A stretch of DNA of 64,000 bases from Pseudomonas lurida. Lineage in GTDB: Bacteria; Pseudomonadota; Gammaproteobacteria; Pseudomonadales; Pseudomonadaceae. A model generated the notes under the pieces. That model searched no databases, had not been told where the DNA came from, and was given only the letters and a program-made list of their open reading frames with translations. The stretch is from contig NZ_PDJB01000001.1 in assembly GCF_002563895.1 (NCBI RefSeq), positions 3,951,501 through 4,015,500 of the forward strand. Direction: 5' to 3'. Of this stretch, positions 56,901-64,000 are shown piece by piece. A program made the translations under genes and the position numbers. Numbering within the stretch: position 1 is the stretch's first letter; every line of letters starts with the position of its first letter.

Positions 56901-57193
56901 CAAGGTATTCCTTCGTGGATGGCAGCAGCGCTGGCCTTGGGAGATCGACCTTAATGCCCGCGTGCGGGGCCTGTGAAAGGCTTTGTAGATCTATGCTAAT
57001 TATTAAAAATACTGATCTAAAACAAACAAAGACATCCGCAATAAGCATAACGATAGACAGCACCGCGCCCCGGCCGTCGAAGCGGCTTTGGACACGGTCG
57101 CGGCACAACAAGGAGAATGGCGACCTTTCACACTTAACGCGCTTGCATCAGGCGCGTCCCTCGATCCAAATCGGGTTCAAACCACGAGGTCAT

Positions 57194-57577
57194 ATGGATA
57201 TGAAACGGGTACTTATCGCTTGGTTCGGCATTTTGTCGCTCACCCAGCCCTTACTGTCCCTCGCGGATAACCTCAACGGCAAAACCCTTTTTTCCCAACG
57301 GTGTGCGATGTGCCACGGCGCAGATATCAAAGGCACAGGCCCCTTGGCCAATAAGAGCAACCCTCCAACACCTGACCTGACCACAGCCGCGTTCAAAAAA
57401 CGCTTGCGTGATTACCCAGGCGTTATTGTTTCTTCAATAATTCTGCGCCCCAATGGAGACTTGATCCCAAGAACGTTGCGTGAGAACGGCGTAAAACTAC
57501 CGCCGTTCGCTTGGAGGGTTAACGACTTCCGCGATTTGAATCAATACATGAGCGGCGTGATTGCACAGAGCCGATGA
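57194..57577 (+). CDS. Small exported c-type cytochrome
   Basis: 127 aa from MDMKRVLIAWFGILSLTQPL with a signal peptide ending near SLA. Haem motif CAMCH in LFSQRCAMCHGADIKGTGPL. No obvious Met axial ligand follows at the usual distance, since the C-terminal part reads PRTLRENGVKLPPFAWRVND. A possible electron acceptor for the flavoenzymes around it. Slightly lower GC than its neighbours. Confidence 0.8.
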   Translation: MDMKRVLIAWFGILSLTQPLLSLADNLNGKTLFSQRCAMCHGADIKGTGPLANKSNPPTPDLTTAAFKKRLRDYPGVIVSSIILRPNGDLIPRTLRENGVKLPPFAWRVNDFRDLNQYMSGVIAQSR

Positions 57578-57580
57578 GCC

Positions 57581-58015
57581 TCACACCGCTCTTGCCGCGA
57601 TCGCCTCCACTTCAACCAGCGCGCCGGGTAACGGCAACGCCACCACCTGCAACGCCGTGCGCGCCGGTTTGTTCGGCTGCTCCGGCGTGCCAAAGAACTG
57701 CGTGTAGCCCACCTGCAAGCCGGCGAAATCCAGCTTGCCGCCGGTCTCTTCGGCGCCGACCAGGAACACCCGAAGCTGCACGATATCCCCAAGGTCCAGG
57801 TCCTGCTGGCGCAGGATCTTGCGAATTTTGTTGAACACCGACACCGTCTGCACTTCGGTATTGCCATAGGCAGCCGGCGTGCCCGCCGCAGCATTGGCGT
57901 CATGCAGGTCGGGCAAGGTGCCGCTGACGAAGATCAGGCTGGCGGATGCGGGTACGGTGACTGTTTGCGAAATCGGGAAATCGCCGACGCTGGTACGTTG
58001 AATGCTGTCGCTCAT
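57581..58015 (-). CDS. RidA-family protein
   Basis: 144 aa. SLIFVSGTLPDLHDANAAAG, NKIRKILRQQDLDLGDIVQL, TALQVVALPLPGALVEVEAI are RidA-type. Located 11 bp after the amine-oxidase gene on the same strand, which fits hydrolysis of the imine released by that enzyme. Slightly longer than classical RidA through an insert in the middle. Confidence 0.82.
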   Translation of the reverse strand: MSDSIQRTSVGDFPISQTVTVPASASLIFVSGTLPDLHDANAAAGTPAAYGNTEVQTVSVFNKIRKILRQQDLDLGDIVQLRVFLVGAEETGGKLDFAGLQVGYTQFFGTPEQPNKPARTALQVVALPLPGALVEVEAIAARAV

Positions 58016-58026
58016 GATGCATCTCC

Positions 58027-59610
58027 TTACGAGGCGGCCAGTGCCGCGCTGTGCCGTTGTTGAGTAACCCGTTCGGCCAGTTGCCCGACCACATGGCGCG
58101 CCGAATTGGCCGCCGACTCCTGCCAGATGCCGACGCCGCTTTGCACCAGGCCGTCGCCGGCGAAGTACACCCGGCCGTGACCCGCCTCGAGCAAGGCGCT
58201 GGCGTCGGCCGGGAAGTGTTCACGCTGCAGCCACGGGCCTTCGCTGTAGGGGATCTGTTCCCAGGACACCGCCAGAGGGTGGCGCAGATGTTTTGAATAG
58301 CCTGGATGCAACAGCTCCACCGCCTCCCTGGAGGTGGCGTACTGTTTGTCGAGCGGTTGCGCGCCAAATACATCGGCGCCCTCCCCAGTCACGTAGCCCG
58401 CCACCAGCAGGCCTTCGCGGGTGTTGAGGTCGTTGCTTGGGTACCACAACAGGCGCGCCGGGTGTTCGATCCACGACAGGCCACCGTAGGTGCGGTAGTC
58501 GGTTTCCCAGAAGCGCGGTGATTGCCACGCAACTTTGGTGGCCTGGTCGTTGCGGGTGCTGAGCAAGGCGGCCTTGATCGGGTCGCTGAAATCAGTGTCG
58601 AGCTTGGCCAGCAGCGGCAGCGGCAGGGTCGAGATCAGGTAATCGGCGCGTACGACCTGTTCGCGGCCGCTGAACGTGTCGTGGTAGGTCACCGCCACGC
58701 CGTCCTCCAACTGGCGGATCTGCCGCACGTGGGCGCCCAGCTGCACGTGGCCCCTGACACGCTGGTAGAAGGCATCGGTGATGCGGTCCATGCCTCCCAC
58801 CGGCTGGAACATGGTGGCGCAGAACTCCGGAAATTCGGTGTGCAGCAGCGCGCCCCACAGCGCCGGGTGCAGCAACTGGTCCAAGGCCAGCGGGCGGCGA
58901 CTGGCGGGCAACGCCCCGGGGTGCGCAGGCGATTCCAGGTGCCCCGAACGCAGCGTGCCCTCGAAGGCCAGTTCTTGGGACAGGTCGCCATACACTTGCA
59001 GGAACGCCAGCAACCGCGCGCGTTCCTCACCACTCAACACATCGTCGAGGGCATCGCGCTGCACCGCTTTGGCCAGCAGGCCGGAAAGGTGGCCGCGCGC
59101 ATCGTTGATCGCCTGGCCAACGCTGAACGCCGGCTTGCTTACATCTGGCCGCACCTGGGCGCCATGGCTGCTGTTGACCAGCACCTCCAGTGGTACACCC
59201 AACTCGCTGCAATAGTCGAGGAGCGTACGGTGCTGGCTGGGAATCCGCGCAGGCCCGGCATTGAAGTAATGCCCTGGGTCGAACGCGGCGGTCTGCGTGC
59301 GGCCATCCTTGTAGTCCACGCGGTCGCCGTTGCGGATCGTCCAGGTGCGGCCGCCCACCCGTTCACGGGCCTCCAGCACCTGCACGTCGAATCCGGCACG
59401 GGTCAGTTCCAGGGCGGTGACCAGCCCCGCGATCCCGGCCCCCAGTACCAGCACGCGGGTGCCCTGCCCCAGGCCGCTCTTGAGTTTCAGCGGTTGCGGG
59501 CGACGGTGTGACGACGGCCCCAGGCCCAATACCGCCAGCGCATCCTTGACTGCCTGCTCGCCGCCCACGGCAGCAATGCTCGACAGCGCTTCACGTCGTG
59601 TCAGTCCCAT
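58027..59610 (-). CDS. FAD-dependent amine oxidase (flavin monoamine/L-amino acid oxidase type)
   Basis: 527 aa. Dinucleotide fold [20 protein letters not shown] and [20 protein letters not shown] (residues about 52-100), then a substrate domain, and the C-terminal FAD contact [20 protein letters not shown]. The N-terminus [14 protein letters not shown] has twin arginines but a weak hydrophobic core, so Tat export is uncertain. Oxidises an amine or amino acid to an imine; RidA follows. Confidence 0.87.
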   Translation of the reverse strand: MGLTRREALSSIAAVGGEQAVKDALAVLGLGPSSHRRPQPLKLKSGLGQGTRVLVLGAGIAGLVTALELTRAGFDVQVLEARERVGGRTWTIRNGDRVDYKDGRTQTAAFDPGHYFNAGPARIPSQHRTLLDYCSELGVPLEVLVNSSHGAQVRPDVSKPAFSVGQAINDARGHLSGLLAKAVQRDALDDVLSGEERARLLAFLQVYGDLSQELAFEGTLRSGHLESPAHPGALPASRRPLALDQLLHPALWGALLHTEFPEFCATMFQPVGGMDRITDAFYQRVRGHVQLGAHVRQIRQLEDGVAVTYHDTFSGREQVVRADYLISTLPLPLLAKLDTDFSDPIKAALLSTRNDQATKVAWQSPRFWETDYRTYGGLSWIEHPARLLWYPSNDLNTREGLLVAGYVTGEGADVFGAQPLDKQYATSREAVELLHPGYSKHLRHPLAVSWEQIPYSEGPWLQREHFPADASALLEAGHGRVYFAGDGLVQSGVGIWQESAANSARHVVGQLAERVTQQRHSAALAAS

Positions 59611-59622
59611 GCTCGATGCTCC

Positions 59623-60546
59623 TTAATCCGGCAGGCCCGGTGGGTTGATCAGTGACTTGTCGACACGCTCCACGTCCAGGCCCCAGCGTTGCAGCACCTG
59701 TTCGTATTGACCACCGGCAATCGCGCCTTCCAGTGCCGTGTGGATCGGCTTGACCAAACCGTTGTCCTTGCGCGTAGTGACGGCGATATCCGCCTGCAAC
59801 GGCCAGCCACCATTCACCGTACCGACACGTTTGATACCGCCGGTGATCGCCGCGGAATACGCGTACACCGAATTGGGCCCGAACAGTGCGTCACTGCGAC
59901 CGGACTGCACCGCCAGTTGGGCGGCGGCCTGGTCGTCGAAGTACTGCAAGAGTGCGGGCTTGAGACCGGCCTTTTCATTGGCATCGTTCCAGGCCAGCAA
60001 GACTTTTTCCTGGTTGGTGCCGGAGCCGACGATGATCTTCAGCCCGGCAATGTCCGCCGCTTCCTTGATCTCGCTGATCCTGCTGGTGCTCTTCACGTAA
60101 AACCCGAGCACATCCTGGCGGTAGGTGGCGAAGTCGAAGCGCTTCTTGCGCGCTTCGGTCACGGTGACGTTGCTGATCACCGCATCGTACTTGCCGGAAC
60201 TGACGCCCAGGGGCCAATCCTCCCAACTGGTCTGCACCACGTTGAGTTGCAGGCCCAGGCTGTCGGCGATCAACTGCGCGGTGTCAGCCTCGCTGCCGAT
60301 GGTGGTCTTGTCGTCGTTGGCCAGCAGCGCCAGCGGCGGTCCGGCTACACCGGACACGGCCACGGTGAACTTGCCCGGTTGGGCGAACTTGAAGCCCGAC
60401 GGGATCTGCGCGATGGCACCATCGTTACGCGGCACATGGATACGCGGGCGGTCGGGGCTGAGGTCGACCTGTTGCACGGCCAGCGCGGTGTGCGCGGTGC
60501 TGGCGGCAAGCGCCAGCAAGGCCACGCGTGCAGTATGGATAAACAT
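59623..60546 (-). CDS. Amino-acid-type ABC transporter periplasmic binding protein
   Basis: 307 aa, signal peptide to about ALAVQQ. SBP family 3: PGKFTVAVSGVAGPPLALLA, SEADTAQLIADSLGLQLNVV, GKYDAVISNVTVTEARKKRF, GLKIIVGSGTNQEKVLLAWN. A ~35-residue Pro/Arg-containing N-terminal extension precedes the domain. Upstream partner of the amine oxidase in one minus-strand operon with ATPase, permease and TonB receptor. Confidence 0.88.
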   Translation of the reverse strand: MFIHTARVALLALAASTAHTALAVQQVDLSPDRPRIHVPRNDGAIAQIPSGFKFAQPGKFTVAVSGVAGPPLALLANDDKTTIGSEADTAQLIADSLGLQLNVVQTSWEDWPLGVSSGKYDAVISNVTVTEARKKRFDFATYRQDVLGFYVKSTSRISEIKEAADIAGLKIIVGSGTNQEKVLLAWNDANEKAGLKPALLQYFDDQAAAQLAVQSGRSDALFGPNSVYAYSAAITGGIKRVGTVNGGWPLQADIAVTTRKDNGLVKPIHTALEGAIAGGQYEQVLQRWGLDVERVDKSLINPPGLPD

Positions 60547-60564
60547 GGACAGTCACTCCTTGAA

Positions 60565-61338
60565 CTAAAGCACCTTGCCAAGAAAGGCCACGGTGCGGGG
60601 ATGTCGGGGTTGGCGGAAAACCTGTTCGGGCGGGCCTTCTTCGATCAACTGGCCGTCGCAGAGGAACACCACGTGGTCGGCCACTTCGCGGGCAAAGCCG
60701 ATCTCGTGGGTGACAATCACCAGGGTCACGCCCAGTCGGGTCAGGCCCTTGATCACGTCGAGCACTTCGCCCACCAGCTCCGGGTCGAGGGCCGAGGTGG
60801 GTTCATCGAACAGCAGCACCTTGGGGTCCAACGCCAGGGCGCGGGCAATGGCGACGCGCTGTTGCTGGCCGCCGGAGAGCTGGCGTGGGTAGGCCTCGAC
60901 CTTGTCCGCCAGGCCGACCTTGGCCAGCAGTTCGGCGGCCTTGGCCTGGGCGCCGGCCTTGTTCCAGCGCTTGTGGGCCAGTGGCGCTTCGGCGACGTTT
61001 TCCCAGGCGGTGAGGTGCGGGAACAGGTTGAAGTTCTGGAACACGAACCCCACGTCGATGCGGCGCTTGAGGATTTCGCGTTCCTTGAGTTCGTAGAGCA
61101 GGTCGCCCTTGCGGCGGTAGCCGACGTATTCACCGTCGATGGTGATATGCCCGCTGTCGATCTTCTCCAGGTGGTTGATGGTGCGCAGCAACGTGGATTT
61201 GCCCGAGCCGGACGGCCCGAGGATCACCGTGACCTTGCCCGGATCGATCGTCAGGTCGATGTCCTTGAGCACCTGCTGGTTACCAAAGCGCTTGCCCACG
61301 CCCTGGATCTGGATGCGCCCGGCGCGTGCTTCACCCAT
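60565..61338 (-). CDS. Amino-acid-type ABC transporter ATPase
   Basis: 257 aa. Walker A GPSGSGKST, Q-loop VFQNFNLFPHLTAWENVAEA, signature LSGGQQQR, Walker B VLLFDEPTSALDPEL, switch VTHEIGFARE: a GlnQ/HisP-type protein. Overlaps the permease stop by 8 bp. The only amino-acid-type ATPase in this cluster. Confidence 0.93.
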   Translation of the reverse strand: MGEARAGRIQIQGVGKRFGNQQVLKDIDLTIDPGKVTVILGPSGSGKSTLLRTINHLEKIDSGHITIDGEYVGYRRKGDLLYELKEREILKRRIDVGFVFQNFNLFPHLTAWENVAEAPLAHKRWNKAGAQAKAAELLAKVGLADKVEAYPRQLSGGQQQRVAIARALALDPKVLLFDEPTSALDPELVGEVLDVIKGLTRLGVTLVIVTHEIGFAREVADHVVFLCDGQLIEEGPPEQVFRQPRHPRTVAFLGKVL

Positions 61339-62296
61339 GGGTTTTCTCCTTCACCCAGTGGCGCAGGCGTTGCAACGGCGTGGGCGGTAGCACCCGTGCG
61401 GTGCCGCGCGCAAAGTGACGTTCGACGTAGTACTGCGCGCTGGTGAGCACAGTGGTGATGATCAGGTACCAGACAGTGGCCACGATCAGCAGCGGGATCA
61501 CTGCCTGGGTGCGGTTGTAGATGACCTGCACGGTATAGAACAGCTCGGGCAGGGCCAGCACGTAGACGATGGACGTGCCCTTGACCAGGCCGATGATTTC
61601 GTTGAACCCCGACGGCAGGATCGAACGCAGCGCCTGGGGCAGGATGATCCGGAAGATCCGTCGCGAGGCTGGCAACCCGAGGGCTGCCGCGGCTTCATGC
61701 TGGCCGGCGTCGACGCCGATCAGGCCGCCACGGATGATCTCCGCCGCATAGGCGGCCTGCATCAGGCTCAAGCCCAGCACGGCCACGGTGAACTGGCTGA
61801 GTACATCCACGGTGGACCACTCGGCGAACACCACGCTGGTAAACGGTACGCCCACCACGATGTGATCGTACAGGTAGGCAAAGTTGTAGAGGATGATCAG
61901 CACCAGCAGCGCCGGCATCGAGCGGAAGAACCAGATATAGCCCCACGCCAGGGCCGCCAGCAGCGGCGATCCCGATAACCGCGCCAGGGCCAGCGCGGTG
62001 CCGAGGAAGATGCTGAACACGGTGCTCAGCAGGGTCAGCAACAGCGTCTGCCCCAGGCCGCGCAGCACCGACGGCGAGAAGAACCACTGGCCGAACACGC
62101 CCCACTCCCAGCGCGGGTTGGTGGCCAGGGAATGCGCGATGGCCAGTAGCACCAGCGCCGCGAAGATCGACCCGGCCCAGCGCCAGGGATGTCGCGCGGG
62201 CACCACCTGCAGGGCCTTGATCGGCGTGGAGACGCGGGCCTGGCGCACCGGGCTGGGCGCTTCAATCAGGTCATAGGATTTGGCGACAATGGGCAT
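61331..62296 (-). CDS. Amino-acid-type ABC transporter permease
   Basis: 321 aa from MPIVAKSYDLIEAPSPVRQA, with GAGGAAT before the ATG; an in-frame upstream start overlapping the receptor stop is less likely. A long cytosolic N-terminus, then helices from about 48. FFRSMPALLVLIILYNFAYL and GQHEAAAALGLPASRRIFRI are permease signatures. Between the TonB receptor and the ATPase in one operon. Confidence 0.9.
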   Translation of the reverse strand: MPIVAKSYDLIEAPSPVRQARVSTPIKALQVVPARHPWRWAGSIFAALVLLAIAHSLATNPRWEWGVFGQWFFSPSVLRGLGQTLLLTLLSTVFSIFLGTALALARLSGSPLLAALAWGYIWFFRSMPALLVLIILYNFAYLYDHIVVGVPFTSVVFAEWSTVDVLSQFTVAVLGLSLMQAAYAAEIIRGGLIGVDAGQHEAAAALGLPASRRIFRIILPQALRSILPSGFNEIIGLVKGTSIVYVLALPELFYTVQVIYNRTQAVIPLLIVATVWYLIITTVLTSAQYYVERHFARGTARVLPPTPLQRLRHWVKEKTHG

Positions 62297-62312
62297 GGTG
62301 TATTCCTCGGCC

Positions 62313-64000
62313 TCAGAAGGCATAGGTCAAGCGGGTGTAGTAGTACCCGCCGGTAAAACCGTAGGGCGAATAGACGCCGTAGCTGCTGACCATGGTGCTG
62401 CTCGGCACCCCTTGTTTCTTGGGGTAGATGTCGAACAGGTTCTTGGCGCCGACGGCGATGTTCAGGTCTTTGGTGAGGTTGTAGCCAAGGTCGAGGTCGG
62501 TGATCCACTGGGCGCTGTAGAGGCGGTCCAGGTCGCGATTGGCCGATGAATTGACTTCCTTGTAGGAGCCGTAGCGAGTCAGGGCCAGGTTGAGGTTGAA
62601 GCGGTCGATGCTCCAGTCACCACCCAGGATCAGCTTGGTGTTGGGCTGCACGCCGGTGATCAGGTTGCGCGCCTCACGGTTCATCAACTCGTAGGAAGTG
62701 CCGAGGATGTTGGTCGACTCCTTGTAGTTGAGGATTCGGGTCTGGTTCCAGTTGAACGCAGCGGTCCATTTCAGCGAGCCGTACTGGCCGAGGTCCTGGT
62801 TGTAGCTACTGACCAGGTCCAGGCCTTTGGTGCGAGTGTCGGCGCCGTTGATGAAGTACTGGCCGCCGGAAGTGGAGTTGATGCCGTTGTTTTGCAGCAC
62901 CTGGGTGATCTCGGGGCCCAGCAAGGTGCCGGTGAGCGTGATGCGGTCGCGCAGGTTGATCACGTAGGCGTCGGCGGTGAAGCTCAGGCGATCCGTTGGC
63001 GTAAGGGTGAAGCCCAGGCTGAAGTTGGTAGAGCGCTCCGGCTTGAGGTCCTCGGCCCCCAGCGCCCTGGCCGCCGCCGAGCCCACCGGCAGCACGCCGT
63101 AGTTGATCGACTGATACACACCGTCCACTACGCCATAGGTGGTGGAGCGCGCACTGAACAGGCTGTTGGCCAGGGACGGCGCGCGAAAGCCGTTGCTCAC
63201 GGTGGCGCGCACGGCGAACTGCGGGGTGAAGTCATAGCGCGTGGTCAGCTTGCCGCTGCGAGTGGCGCCGACGCCCTGGTTGTAGTGTTCGTAGCGAAAC
63301 GCTGTGCCGACGTACCAGTCCGGTACTGGGTTGAAACCCACATCGACATAACTGGCCAGGCTGTTGCGCGAGGCACTGCTTTCTTCGTCCGGCGAAATGC
63401 CGTTGGTGACCTGCGCCCCTGACGACGCACAATTGCCCGGCGCCACGCAGTAGCCGCCGTTGGCATAGGACGCGTAATCACCGGCCTGTACCTCGTAGGT
63501 GTCACGCCGATGCTCGAAGCCGTAGCTCAGGTCCAGCGGCTTCTGCAGGCCGATATCGAAGCCGCGCTTGAAGTCGAGGTTGGTGGTCAGCTCGGTGGAG
63601 ATCCAGGTGCCAGAGGTGAAGTGATTCGGCGTAGCTTCGCCCAGCGACGGGTTCTGGTTATGCGTAGTGCCCTGCTCCGCCTCGTTGCGCCCGTAGGTGG
63701 TGGACAGGTCCCAGTCCCAATCGCCGAGCGTGCCCTTGCCACCGAACGCGGCCTGGAAATCGTCCTCGTCGATATACCAGGTCGGCGTATAGCCCGATGG
63801 GTAGCCATTGGGCCCGGTGGTGATGGTGTTGGTGATGGTGGGCAAACGGAAATTCTGCCCCTGCTCGGCCTTGCGGTGGGAATAGGTGGTGAAGGAGTAC
63901 AGGCTCAAGCTGTCATCGATCGGCAGTTCAGCGTTATAGCCCAGGGTCAGCAGGTTGGTCTTGGGCGTGCCGTAGCCGCCATACGTGGACTTGCCCGCTA
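62313..64000 (-). CDS. TonB-dependent outer-membrane receptor (partial, start beyond right edge)
   Basis: C-terminal ~560 residues of a TonB-dependent receptor barrel; the frame stays open to the right edge (upstream of the listed methionines it reads TPKTNLLTLGYNAELPID). Typical are FAVRATVSNGFRAPSLANSL, LKPERSTNFSLGFTLTPTDR, KDLNIAVGAKNLFDIYPKKQ and the final YYTRLTYAF with terminal Phe. Two cysteines occur in one loop (YCVAPGNCASS). It precedes the ABC genes on the same strand, so it should bring the same ligand across the outer membrane. Confidence 0.9.
   Translation of the reverse strand, partial: AGKSTYGGYGTPKTNLLTLGYNAELPIDDSLSLYSFTTYSHRKAEQGQNFRLPTITNTITTGPNGYPSGYTPTWYIDEDDFQAAFGGKGTLGDWDWDLSTTYGRNEAEQGTTHNQNPSLGEATPNHFTSGTWISTELTTNLDFKRGFDIGLQKPLDLSYGFEHRRDTYEVQAGDYASYANGGYCVAPGNCASSGAQVTNGISPDEESSASRNSLASYVDVGFNPVPDWYVGTAFRYEHYNQGVGATRSGKLTTRYDFTPQFAVRATVSNGFRAPSLANSLFSARSTTYGVVDGVYQSINYGVLPVGSAAARALGAEDLKPERSTNFSLGFTLTPTDRLSFTADAYVINLRDRITLTGTLLGPEITQVLQNNGINSTSGGQYFINGADTRTKGLDLVSSYNQDLGQYGSLKWTAAFNWNQTRILNYKESTNILGTSYELMNREARNLITGVQPNTKLILGGDWSIDRFNLNLALTRYGSYKEVNSSANRDLDRLYSAQWITDLDLGYNLTKDLNIAVGAKNLFDIYPKKQGVPSSTMVSSYGVYSPYGFTGGYYYTRLTYAF

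Noticed and set aside
57194..57577. N-terminal extension of the cytochrome c to 56888
   Set aside because: The extension crosses the divergent promoter region and removes the signal peptide from the N-terminus.

Overview
The window is GC-rich, densely coded DNA that looks like a fluorescent Pseudomonas of the P. fluorescens group. The grounds are the gene families present (ArnT, FetAB, a split lipopeptide NRPS with LuxR and NodT neighbours, RocS/RcsC-type hybrid kinases beside a chaperone-usher locus) and REP-type GTGGGAGC repeats between genes. No rRNA, tRNA, CRISPR array, intact insertion sequence or prophage was seen. The whole window reads as accessory chromosomal content.

Layout. 1-5.2 kb (minus): ABC sugar/polyol uptake operon with an erythritol/L-threitol-type dehydrogenase and an FGGY kinase cut by the left edge; a LacI-type palindrome lies upstream. 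5.5-7.3 kb (plus): membrane hydroxylase and SMP-30-like lactonase pair. 7.3-10.3 kb (minus): exported PPC-like protein behind a strong LexA box, then a candidate toxin/immunity pair. 10.4-14.6 kb (minus): LolCDE/MacB-like exporter with an AttH/CrtC-type lipoprotein. 14.9-17.4 kb (plus): lipid A/LPS modification genes ais-like and arnT, each preceded by the same OmpR-family-like direct repeat. 17.4-18.3 kb: orphan ABC ATPase.

18.6-27.6 kb: a two-module NRPS without thioesterase (starter C, Leu-coding A, T, C, acidic-type A, T), divergent from a LuxR regulator and a NodT outer-membrane factor. This is the layout of the first part of a split cyclic lipopeptide assembly line (viscosin/massetolide type). 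An Rsm-type site covers the luxR ribosome binding site. 27.6-36.3 kb: housekeeping and accessory genes (RidA, PNPOx-like, two LysR, GST, FetAB, aldo/keto reductase, DUF1835).

36.3-50.9 kb is the most interesting region. A chaperone-usher fimbrial locus is split by a complete signalling block: two hybrid histidine kinases, a REC-EAL phosphodiesterase and an RcsB-like REC-HTH regulator. Four promoters in this region carry a near-identical 14-bp box close to the enterobacterial RcsB box. By hand count each box is 23 nt from a TAnnnT -10 element. They drive an orphan receiver-like protein, the chaperone-adhesin pair, the signalling block and the pilin-chaperone-usher operon. I infer a self-contained RcsB-type fimbrial regulon.

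50.9-64 kb: a decayed TonB-receptor fragment, an acid phosphatase lipoprotein, then an uptake and oxidation cluster. The cluster holds two amino-acid-type ABC systems sharing one visible ATPase, two FMN monooxygenases of the NtaA/DszA type, cytochrome c, RidA, an FAD amine oxidase and a TonB receptor cut by the right edge. It fits scavenging of an unidentified amine or organosulfur compound.
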